DNA from: Verrucomicrobiales bacterium
Lineage (GTDB): Bacteria; Verrucomicrobiota; Verrucomicrobiia; Verrucomicrobiales; Verrucomicrobiaceae
Assembly: GCA_003506995.1 (NCBI GenBank)
Contig: DNXB01000378.1
Location: 1 to 29,135 of the forward strand
Direction of reading: 5' to 3'
DNA length: 29,135 nucleotides
The notes beneath the pieces are model-generated. The model ran no database searches. It saw nothing but the letters and a program-made list of their open reading frames with translations, and was not told the origin of the DNA. Both the position numbers and the translations under genes were made by a program. Below are positions 10,890 through 17,665 of this stretch, one piece after another (position 1 is the first letter of the stretch; every line of letters starts with the position of its first letter).

Positions 10890-12092
10890 CTACTCCTCCT
10901 CGTCCCGCTTCACGAACCGCCGCCGGTGCCACAGCAGCCAGAACAGCGCCAGCAGCGCCCAGGTGATTGCGGCATAGATGTGATGCGAGATCGTTGTCGA
11001 AGGCATCCAGGCCGGTGTGGCACGGGTGGTGGCGGCCAGAACGCCGAGGAAGACCAGAAAGCGCACCCATTTGGATTTCACGAAGAAGCCGTCCAGGTCG
11101 CCGCTGTGACCGAACAGCACGCGACTGCCCACCACGAGCATCAGCATGCCAAAGCCGCCGATGTAGAGCAGGTGCTCGATGCTGACGTGATGCACATAAT
11201 GAAACGGTGCGAGCACGATGCCGAGCCAGCCGAGAATGAGCGCCCAAAACAGACCCGTGGTGAGCGATCCGGGCTGCTGCGTCTTCCATGTGACCTCGAT
11301 GAGCAGATACCCCGCCGCGACGATGGCTCGCAGAGCATAGCCGAGAGTGACCTGGCCGAACGCTTCGAGAAAAAAGCTGACCACGAGCAACGCGGCGGCG
11401 ACGATGGAGCGGATGAGCTTCGATCTGCTCTGCGCGGCGGTTTTCGGATCGCCGAATTCGCCACCGAGCATGCGTGGAAAGACAAACGAGCCGATGCCGA
11501 GCACGGGAGGCAGCAGCAGGCCCTGATAGAGCAGCAGATTCGCCAGACGCAGGCGTTGCAGGTCCATCATCGTGGCCGACGAGAGCAACATCGACGCCCC
11601 AGCAATGCCGCAGGCCAGCCCGGTGAGCGCGAGGAGCATCTGCGGTGGCGGTGCCTCCTTGCGGAACTTCACCACGCGAATCACGAGGCAGAGCAGCAGG
11701 GAAACGAGCAACGCGATGAAGAACCCATCGCCCCAGGCGTGTTGCAGCCGCAGATGACTGATCGCCGAAGCCTGGTGCAGGGCGAAGAGCCAGAACAGCT
11801 CCAGCGGTGTCAGCTTCGGCGCCGTGGCCATGCGCGGCCCGGCGGTGCCGAGGAAGCCGACGACGAACGCCCCGCCGAAGGCCTCGATCATGAGCCGTGC
11901 GTGAACGAAATTTGGATAGAAGCCGAGCTGCTGCGCATAGAACAGCGGCCACAGCGCCACGCCGATGATGCTCCACAACGCACCGCTGGCGAAGAAAAGG
12001 CGATACGGCTCCGCCGCGAGCCAGCGCAGCCCGTCTTTGCGCGGGCCTTTGGCTTTGTGCTTCTTGTGTTTGCAGGCGGGGAACTGGCTCAT
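10890..12092 (-). CDS. nnrS: NnrS family membrane protein (NO/nitrite response)
   Basis: A polytopic inner-membrane protein of about 400 residues with roughly 12 hydrophobic segments. It carries NnrS-family landmarks: an H-x-x-x-M-x-x-A-F-G-G motif around H64 followed by GFLGTAGPRM, and a late H301-H302...H307...SRVLFGHSGD block (~301-332). NnrS proteins are haem- and copper-associated and relieve nitrosative stress in denitrifiers; the exact chemistry is not settled. I place the start at the ATG at 12092. An in-frame ATG at 12170 would overlap the upstream gene and add a polar, non-conserved stretch. It is the last gene of a four-gene leftward operon, 10 bp after the SUMF1-SCO stop, which fits a role beside nitrite reductase. 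Confidence 0.85.
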   Translation of the reverse strand: MSQFPACKHKKHKAKGPRKDGLRWLAAEPYRLFFASGALWSIIGVALWPLFYAQQLGFYPNFVHARLMIEAFGGAFVVGFLGTAGPRMATAPKLTPLELFWLFALHQASAISHLRLQHAWGDGFFIALLVSLLLCLVIRVVKFRKEAPPPQMLLALTGLACGIAGASMLLSSATMMDLQRLRLANLLLYQGLLLPPVLGIGSFVFPRMLGGEFGDPKTAAQSRSKLIRSIVAAALLVVSFFLEAFGQVTLGYALRAIVAAGYLLIEVTWKTQQPGSLTTGLFWALILGWLGIVLAPFHYVHHVSIEHLLYIGGFGMLMLVVGSRVLFGHSGDLDGFFVKSKWVRFLVFLGVLAATTRATPAWMPSTTISHHIYAAITWALLALFWLLWHRRRFVKRDEEE

Positions 12093-12102
12093 GCGGTGGT
12101 GG

Positions 12103-13389
12103 TCACGGTTTAAGCTGCCGTAGCACGGCTTCGACGGTAGGTCCGATGTCCGCACCGAGGGTTTCTTCACGATGGACGATGTTTCCGTCGGTATCTAGCA
12201 CGGCAATGAGATTGGAGTGAGTGAGAAAGCCCTCGACAGTGGCGAACTTGAATTGCAGGGCGACGGCGAGCTGGCGGATTGTCTCGTCATCGGAAATGGC
12301 GAAGGTCCAGCGCCCAAGCTCGAGCTTTTGCTCGCCCGCCGCCTTTTTCATCTGCGCGGGATTGTCTGCGGCGGTGTCGAAGGAGAAGAAGACGAGGCCC
12401 ACCTTGTCCGCATCAGCTCCAAGTTTCCGCTCGATGCGCTTCATGTCGTCGATGATGCGGGGGCAGGCGAACTTGCAGGAGGTGAAGCCCATGGTGATGA
12501 TGCGGGGCTTGCCGCGCAGTTGATCGAGCTTGAACGGTTGGTCGTCCTGCGTGCGCCATTCGCCGGGCAGGTCATAAATAGTGGTGAATTGAGGTGTGGA
12601 GGGCGCGGGTGGCGCTTCCTTCACCGATTTCGCCCCGCGAAAGCCGAGGCTGCCGACGCAGTAGTCGCCTTTGAGGCTGGAGCGAAAGGCATAGCGCATG
12701 AAGGCGGCGTAGTTGCTCACATCGGCGGCAAGAAGCGAGCCTGCGCCACAGAAGAGCTGGCGTTCGAGCGAGCCATCGCCGCGTGAGTCGCCGACGACCA
12801 TGGTGGAGTTGAAGTCATGCACCCATTCCCACACGAGGCCGTGCAGACCACGCAGGCCGTGGATGTTTTTCGCCGCGCTGTGAACGTTCTCCAGCGCGCT
12901 GGTGGCGGGCTTGGAGTACCATTCGAGCAACTGACGCAAAAAAACCTGGTCGCCGCTGGCATCGGGACGAGTGGCGTCCGCACGCGCGACGAACTCCCAT
13001 TCGTCCTGCGTGGGCAGGCGTTTGCCCTTCGATGCGCAGTAGGCCTTTGCAGCGAACCACGAAACGTGGACTACGGGCGCCTCACGGAGTTTGTCATCAC
13101 CGAGATCGAGATCACCGGCCCAGTGGGAGAGGTAGTTTTTGTCGGCGAGCGCGGTTTTGACCTGCGAGCGCCGCCACTCAGGGTGTTTCGTCACGAAATC
13201 GAGGAACTGCGCATTCGTGACCTGCGTCACGTCGATGAAGAACGAATCGACTGAGCGTGCCTTCGTCTCTCTGGCATACAGCGGCTTGTAGCTGCCACCG
13301 GGGATGGAAAGCATGCCCGGTGGTGGCGGGAGATCGGCGGCTGGCAGCGCGGAGGCTATCAGCAGGACGGTTGTGAAGATCGAGCGCAT
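12103..13389 (-). CDS. SUMF1-like (FGE-fold) domain fused to SCO1/SenC copper-chaperone domain
   Basis: A 428-residue exported protein with signal peptide 1-18 (ASALPAAD). Residues ~21-255 have the FGE-sulfatase/SUMF1 fold, seen in VTNAQFLDFV, PVVHVSWFAAKAYC, KRLPTQDEWEF and the closing GSLGFRGAK. The paired cysteines that make true FGE enzymes catalytic are not in the expected place (ASDVSN-like region then MRYAFRSS, without YRYRC), so formylglycine synthesis is unlikely. Residues ~265-428 are a SCO/thioredoxin-fold domain with C305-x3-C309 (TSCKFACP) and downstream H391, the standard SCO copper ligands. SCO proteins load copper into periplasmic cuproenzymes. The position 7 bp after nirK suggests copper delivery to NirK; this is inference. 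Confidence 0.87.
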   Translation of the reverse strand: MRSIFTTVLLIASALPAADLPPPPGMLSIPGGSYKPLYARETKARSVDSFFIDVTQVTNAQFLDFVTKHPEWRRSQVKTALADKNYLSHWAGDLDLGDDKLREAPVVHVSWFAAKAYCASKGKRLPTQDEWEFVARADATRPDASGDQVFLRQLLEWYSKPATSALENVHSAAKNIHGLRGLHGLVWEWVHDFNSTMVVGDSRGDGSLERQLFCGAGSLLAADVSNYAAFMRYAFRSSLKGDYCVGSLGFRGAKSVKEAPPAPSTPQFTTIYDLPGEWRTQDDQPFKLDQLRGKPRIITMGFTSCKFACPRIIDDMKRIERKLGADADKVGLVFFSFDTAADNPAQMKKAAGEQKLELGRWTFAISDDETIRQLAVALQFKFATVEGFLTHSNLIAVLDTDGNIVHREETLGADIGPTVEAVLRQLKP

Positions 13390-13396
13390 GATAGGA

Positions 13397-14962
13397 TCAT
13401 TCGCCGCTGGCTGCCGGAGGCGGCGGCACGGTGGCGCGGACTTGTTTGACCATGTCGGGATGGACCTCGGTGCCGTTGTTGCCCCAGTTGTTATAAACGT
13501 AGGTCAGCGCGTTGGCGACCTGCTCGTCGTTGAGGCCGAGCTGTGGCATGATGCTCTCGTACGTTTCGCCATTCACTGTGACCTTGCCCTGAAGGCCATG
13601 CAGCACGGCCGCGATGGCGCGTTTGGGGTCCGCGTTGAGGTAGTCTGACTTCGCCACAGGCGGGAACGCTTTGGGGATGCCCTGTCCCTCGGCCTGATGG
13701 CAGGCGATGCAGACAGAGGTGTAGATATGCTTGCCGCGGTCGATGCGTTCCTGCTTGTTCGCCGCCGGAGGCTGCTGCGTGGATGCCTGTACGATGTTCT
13801 GCGTCGCTCCGCCTTCGAACTGGTAAATGCGGTCATCCTGCTTGCCGGAATAGGCGATCTTATTCTCAGGGCCTGTGACCTTGAGCATGCCAATGGCGCC
13901 TTTGTTAAAGGCGCGGAAGATGGAATGATCGACGAGGATGTAGGTGCCGGGCACATCCAGACCGAAATCGACCATGGCGGAGCCACCAGCGGGAACCAGG
14001 GTGGTCTGCACATGATTCTGCGCGGGCTTCACGCCGCCCTCGAGATACACATTGTCAAAAATTTCACCGATGACGTGGAAGGAAGAAACCAAGTTGGGGC
14101 CGCCGTTGCCGACAAAGAGGCGGACGCGCTCACCCACCTTGGCTGTGACCGCATTGTCGCCCGCCAGAGCACCGACGGAACCGTTGAACACCACATAGTC
14201 CGGTCGTTCATCCAGCGCCTTGTCCATGTTGAAGGGTTGCAGGCCGGCCTCACCATTGCGTCCCTTTGTGTAGAACTCGGACTGCATGACGTAGAACTCT
14301 TTGTCCACTTTGGGCAGGCCTCCGATGGGCTCGATGAGAATGAGGCCGTACATGCCGTTGGCGATGTGCATGCCCACCGGTGCGGTGGCGCAGTGATAAA
14401 CGTAGATGCCGGGATTGAGCGCCTTGAAGGAGAACACGGACACATGGCCAGGCGCCGTGAAGGACGCCGCCGCACCACCGCCCGGACCGGTGACGGAGTG
14501 GAGGTCGATGTTGTGTGGCATTTTGCTGTCTGGACGATTCATCAGATGAAACTCGACTTCATCGTTCTGGCGGATGCGGATGAACTTCCCAGGAACACTG
14601 CCGCCAAAAGTCCAGAACGTGTAGTCCACGCCATCCGCCAGACGTTTCACCAACTCGACGACTTCGAGCTTGATGGTGACTTTCGTGGGATGATCACGCG
14701 TGATGGGCGGCGGAACATTCGGCGCATCCGTGAGCACCGCGTCTTCCGCGCCGGAGACAGGCTTGTCCGGCTGCTCAGTGTGGTTTGTCACCGCTCCACC
14801 CACTGGAGCAGCGGGTGAAGTCGTGGGCGTGGAATAGGACTCCATCGCCTTGATGAAGGTCGCTTGGGACATTTTTTCATTGGGGCTGAGTTCGTCGTCG
14901 CCGCATTGAGTGAGCAAAGCTGTGACAAGACCCGCCAGGAGGAGTCGTGATGTGGTTTTCAT
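13397..14962 (-). CDS. nirK: Copper nitrite reductase NirK with C-terminal cytochrome c domain, lipoprotein
   Basis: Reduces nitrite to NO in the periplasm. A type II signal peptide ends in LLTQ-C20, so the enzyme should be lipid-anchored. The two cupredoxin domains (~95-365) keep all ligands: type 1 Cu H150, C191, H199, M204; type 2 Cu H155, H190, H346; and catalytic D153 and H296 (SSFHVIGE). A linker leads to a class I cytochrome c domain (~405-490) with C418-x-x-C421-H422 and likely distal ligand M472. This tethered haem domain probably feeds electrons to the type 1 copper. At 521 residues it is well above the ~340-380 of simple NirK. Its start lies 2 bp after the globin stop, implying translational coupling in the operon. 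No Shine-Dalgarno is seen. Confidence 0.95.
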   Translation of the reverse strand: MKTTSRLLLAGLVTALLTQCGDDELSPNEKMSQATFIKAMESYSTPTTSPAAPVGGAVTNHTEQPDKPVSGAEDAVLTDAPNVPPPITRDHPTKVTIKLEVVELVKRLADGVDYTFWTFGGSVPGKFIRIRQNDEVEFHLMNRPDSKMPHNIDLHSVTGPGGGAAASFTAPGHVSVFSFKALNPGIYVYHCATAPVGMHIANGMYGLILIEPIGGLPKVDKEFYVMQSEFYTKGRNGEAGLQPFNMDKALDERPDYVVFNGSVGALAGDNAVTAKVGERVRLFVGNGGPNLVSSFHVIGEIFDNVYLEGGVKPAQNHVQTTLVPAGGSAMVDFGLDVPGTYILVDHSIFRAFNKGAIGMLKVTGPENKIAYSGKQDDRIYQFEGGATQNIVQASTQQPPAANKQERIDRGKHIYTSVCIACHQAEGQGIPKAFPPVAKSDYLNADPKRAIAAVLHGLQGKVTVNGETYESIMPQLGLNDEQVANALTYVYNNWGNNGTEVHPDMVKQVRATVPPPPAASGE

Positions 14963-14964
14963 GG

Positions 14965-15432
14965 TTAGGCTGTTTGTGGTTGGGATTTGTAACGTGCGTA
15001 GCGCTCGCGTTGTTCCGGCGTGAGGTTGGCGGGATCAAAGCGCGGATCAGGCACGGCGTTGATCTTGCTGTAAATCACGTTCGCCATGTCAGCGGCGCAG
15101 TTCTTGATGTGTTCTGCTTTCTCGCCGGCAAAGAGATCGTCCACCGTGGCGCGAAAGAGCAGGAGCCAGCGGTCAAACTGCTCGCGGCCCATCGCGGTCT
15201 GCGGCAGGAGCTTCGCATGCGCGGCGATGGGATTGCCCGTGTAGCCGCCGCTGCGGAAGAGCACCGTCTCCCAGAAGGCATACATCTTGGGCAGATGGGT
15301 CTGCCAGTTCGTCTGCGCGATCTTCTCAAAGATGAAGCCGAGCAGCTCGTCGACGCGCACGCGGTCGTAGAAGGTGTTCACCAGTGTCTCGATCTCGGCG
15401 CGGCCTTGGATGTCGGGTTTGATTTCAAACAT
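14965..15432 (-). CDS. Group III truncated haemoglobin
   Basis: A 155-residue cytoplasmic 2/2 globin. It fits the group III pattern: FY at 21-22 (Y22 is the likely B10 Tyr), W43-x-x-HLPKM, FWETVL, Y64-x-G-x-P, proximal F8 His H72 in A-H-A-K-L, and FDRWLLLF. Group III globins bind O2 and NO and are linked to NO resistance in Campylobacter and others. I chose the ATG at 15432. The frame stays open upstream to 15567, but that extension is Cys/Pro/Gly-rich, not globin-like, and would run into the NsrR-like operator. It is the first gene of the leftward operon with nirK. Confidence 0.9.
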   Translation of the reverse strand: MFEIKPDIQGRAEIETLVNTFYDRVRVDELLGFIFEKIAQTNWQTHLPKMYAFWETVLFRSGGYTGNPIAAHAKLLPQTAMGREQFDRWLLLFRATVDDLFAGEKAEHIKNCAADMANVIYSKINAVPDPRFDPANLTPEQRERYARYKSQPQTA

Positions 15433-15551
15433 GCACGCACTATGCAACTTTAACGACCCGTGTCGCTCTTCTGTTTCTGTGACCTTGTGCGCGGGTATTG
15501 GCCCGCCGGGTGCCGAGCATGAAACGCACAATGCTGCGCAGGATCGGCGTA

Positions 15552-15574
15552 TTGATGCACGGCTCATGCATCTT
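15552..15574. promoter_or_regulatory. NsrR-like palindromic operator
   Basis: A 23-bp site with half-sites TTGATGCAC and ATGCATCTT separated by GGCTC; GATGCA and TGCATC are perfect inverted arms. The right half, read inward as AAGATGCAT, matches the NsrR half-site known from proteobacteria exactly, and the arm spacing (9-5-9) is the NsrR spacing. NsrR is an Rrf2-family Fe-S repressor released by NO. The site lies between two divergent NO-related transcription units and fills the spacer of the rightward promoter, the expected place for repression by occlusion. No nsrR gene is in the window, so the regulator itself is inferred. Confidence 0.62.
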
Positions 15575-15580
15575 TATATA
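15552..15580 (+). promoter_or_regulatory. Sigma-70-like promoter of the YHS-globin gene
   Basis: TTGATG (15552-15557) and TATATA (15575-15580) are exactly 17 bp apart. Transcription would begin near 15587, leaving a ~29-nt leader before the ATG at 15616. The operator palindrome overlaps the -35 and the entire spacer. I found no equally good promoter for the leftward operon in 15433-15615. Confidence 0.6.
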
Positions 15581-15615
15581 AGGGCGCAGTCCAACCCCTG
15601 CCATCCCATCCAACC

Positions 15616-16212
15616 ATGAAACTCATCCTCTCCTCGCTCGCCACCATCACCGCTGTGATGACGCTGCTCGTGAACGCCGCCCTGGCCGCCGATCCCGCCG
15701 CCGTCGCCACGGAAACCGCCACGAACACCGTCTGCCCCGTCACCGGCAAGGCCGTCGATCCCGCCATCACCGCCGAATACGAGGGCCGGAAGTGGTCCTT
15801 CGCCAAGGAAGCCTGCAAAACCAAGTGGCTCAAGGCCCGTGAGGACAGCCTGTATCAGAAGCTCGGCGGCAAGGCGGCCATGGAGGCCGCCATTGATGCT
15901 TTCTACGTCAAAGTGCTCGCCGATGATCGTGTGAAGCATTTCTTTGACGACGTGAGCATGGACAAGCAGCGCCGGAAGCAGAAGGAATTTCTTTCCGCAG
16001 CCTTTGGCGGCCCGCTGCCCTGGACCGGCAAGGACATGCGCAAAGCCCACGAGGGCATGGGCCTCACCGAGGTTCACTTCAACGCCATCGCCGAAAACCT
16101 CGTCAACACGCTGAAGGATCTGAAAATCAGCCAGGATCTCATCGACCAGGTCGTCGCCGTCGCTCTCACGACCAAGGATGACGTCCTTGGCCGTCCGAAA
16201 GCAGCAAACTGA
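15616..16212 (+). CDS. Exported group I truncated haemoglobin with N-terminal YHS-like metal-binding segment
   Basis: A 198-residue protein with a Sec signal peptide ending AALA-AD (~25). Residues ~38-72 look like a YHS/TRASH-type segment: C40-P-V-T-G-K, then YEGRKWSFAKEAC67. It keeps two cysteines, whereas full YHS domains usually have a further Cys before the last. Residues ~78-193 are a group I 2/2 globin with YQKLGG, Y97 (FYVKVLADD, B10 Tyr), LSAAFGGP and proximal H145 (RKAHEGMGL) followed by HF at 154-155. Group I globins with B10 Tyr often detoxify NO or bind O2; here the protein should sit in the periplasm, where NirK makes NO. It is transcribed divergently from the nirK operon behind the NsrR-like site. 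The function of the metal-binding part is unknown. Confidence 0.9.
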   Translation: MKLILSSLATITAVMTLLVNAALAADPAAVATETATNTVCPVTGKAVDPAITAEYEGRKWSFAKEACKTKWLKAREDSLYQKLGGKAAMEAAIDAFYVKVLADDRVKHFFDDVSMDKQRRKQKEFLSAAFGGPLPWTGKDMRKAHEGMGLTEVHFNAIAENLVNTLKDLKISQDLIDQVVAVALTTKDDVLGRPKAAN

Positions 16213-16314
16213 GAGCGGTCCATCTCTCACTTGCTGTAACAACCGCCGTCGTGAGTGCCTGGAGTCACTTGCGGCGGCGTTTGGTTTGGGCGCTGGCGGG
16301 CGCTTCAAAAAAGA

Positions 16315-16328
16315 CGCTGAATTCAGCG
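16315..16328. repeat. 14-bp perfect palindrome upstream of the esterase
   Basis: CGCTGAATTCAGCG reads the same on both strands and lies 24 bp before the esterase ATG at 16353. It could be an operator for that gene, but a palindrome of this size can arise by chance. The rest of the 140-bp gap (16213-16352) shows no clear promoter or terminator. Confidence 0.3.
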
Positions 16329-16352
16329 CGGCGCGGCGTTTCTTCGTCCGCC

Positions 16353-17648
16353 ATGAAGTTCACGCCTCTCGCCGCTGTCATCACACTCTCCGCCCTTTGC
16401 CCTTCGCTTTCCGCCGAGCAGGTCGGCCCCTGGAATCTCGACGCGCTCAAAAGCAACGTGCCTGCGATGAAGTGGCTGCGACAGGACCAGCGGATTCACT
16501 CGCTGACGTATGCCGGTGAGAAGTATCAAGACCGCGAAACCGAGGTCTTCGCCTTTTACGCCTCGCCGATCACGCTGGGTGAAGCCAAGGCAGGCGCAAA
16601 GTTTCCCGGAGTGGTGTTGATCCATGGCGGTGGCGGCACGGCCTTCGCGGAATGGGTGCAGCTTTGGGCCAAGCGAGGTTACGCAGCCATCGCGATGGAT
16701 TTGAACGGCTCGCGCCCGCCTGAGGTGGAGTTTGACGCCAAGGGCATCGCCATCGGCAACGGTCATCGCGGCACTCGCACACGTTTGCCCAACGGCGGCC
16801 CGCCGCACGGCCATCCTGAAAAATTCGACTGCATCATGACCCCTGACACGAGCGACGACTGGCCTTTCCACGCGGCGGCGAGTGTGATGCGCGCGCATTC
16901 GCTGCTGCGAAGCTTCCCGGAGGTGGATGCGGAACACACCGCCGTCACCGGCATCAGTTGGGGTGGCTACACGACCTGCCTCGTCGCTTCGCTGGATGAT
17001 CGCTTCAAGGCGGCCGTGCCGGTTTATGGCTGCGGCTTCCTTCACGAAGGCGAGTCCGTGCAGAAACCCAGCATCGACAAGCTCGGCGACCACAAGGCGA
17101 AGTGGGTGAAGGAGTATGACCCCGGCAGCCTGCTCCCGCGCTGCCGCGTGCCGATCTTATTCGTGAACGGCACCAACGACGTCCATTACGTGCTCGACAG
17201 CTACATGAAGAGCTACAACGTCGTCCCCGGCGAGAAACACCTGCGCATTCAGGTCAAGATGCCCCACGGCCATCCGCCCGGTTGGGCACCGCAGGAGATC
17301 GGGCTGTTTATTGATTCGAAGTGCCGCAGCGGCAAAGCGCTGCCCATTCTCGGCCAACCACGCCTTGGTGGAGACATGGTGAAAGTCACCGTGAAATCCA
17401 CGCCTCCCACCAAGCTGAAAAGTGCCGCATTGCACTACACCACGGACGGCGGCCTGCGTTCAAAGCGTGAATGGATCACCGTTCCGGCTTCCATCAATTC
17501 AGACACCACCGAGTCAAACAGCGCCATCGTCACCCAGGTCAACGAGATCTCCGCTCCAAAGCCTCCCGCCAACGCAAACACCTGGTATCTCAGCGTCACT
17601 GACGAACGCGATGCGATGGTGAGCACGCCGGTCGAATTTGCGAAGTAA
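16353..17648 (+). CDS. Secreted alpha/beta hydrolase (acetyl-xylan-esterase/dienelactone-hydrolase-like)
   Basis: A 431-residue exported hydrolase with signal peptide ~1-21 (CPSLSAEQ). The alpha/beta-hydrolase core shows an oxyanion-type HGGGG at 91-95, the nucleophile elbow G200-I-S202-W-G-G, an acid residue D276 (VNGTNDVHY), and a candidate His at H305 or H307 (MPHGHPPG). This makes it a serine hydrolase acting on esters or possibly peptides. A ~90-residue C-terminal beta domain (KVTVKSTPPTKL onward) resembles the Ig-like tails of PhoPQ-activated/acetyl-xylan-esterase relatives. The frame opens earlier (16251), but only the ATG at 16353 places the signal peptide at the N-terminus. The substrate cannot be read from sequence. 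It converges on the STAND gene with a 17-bp gap. Confidence 0.82.
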   Translation: MKFTPLAAVITLSALCPSLSAEQVGPWNLDALKSNVPAMKWLRQDQRIHSLTYAGEKYQDRETEVFAFYASPITLGEAKAGAKFPGVVLIHGGGGTAFAEWVQLWAKRGYAAIAMDLNGSRPPEVEFDAKGIAIGNGHRGTRTRLPNGGPPHGHPEKFDCIMTPDTSDDWPFHAAASVMRAHSLLRSFPEVDAEHTAVTGISWGGYTTCLVASLDDRFKAAVPVYGCGFLHEGESVQKPSIDKLGDHKAKWVKEYDPGSLLPRCRVPILFVNGTNDVHYVLDSYMKSYNVVPGEKHLRIQVKMPHGHPPGWAPQEIGLFIDSKCRSGKALPILGQPRLGGDMVKVTVKSTPPTKLKSAALHYTTDGGLRSKREWITVPASINSDTTESNSAIVTQVNEISAPKPPANANTWYLSVTDERDAMVSTPVEFAK

Positions 17649-17665
17649 TCGCTGAACTTCAGGGA

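Noticed and set aside
10926..12113. 395-codon open frame on the plus strand opposite nnrS
   Set aside because: Its Gln/Glu/Arg-rich translation is the mirror of a clear membrane-protein gene, with no motif of its own.
12103..13389. SUMF1-SCO protein as the sulfatase-activating FGE
   Set aside because: The catalytic cysteine pair is missing and the operon context is nitrite reduction, not sulfatases.
15516..15535. AGCAT-N10-ATGCT inverted repeat as a second regulator site for the leftward operon
   Set aside because: The arms are only 5 bp and the spacing fits neither the NsrR nor the FNR/DNR pattern.
15433..15567. N-terminal extension of the group III globin to an upstream ATG at 15567
   Set aside because: The added residues are not globin-like and would place coding sequence across the NsrR-like operator and opposing promoter.
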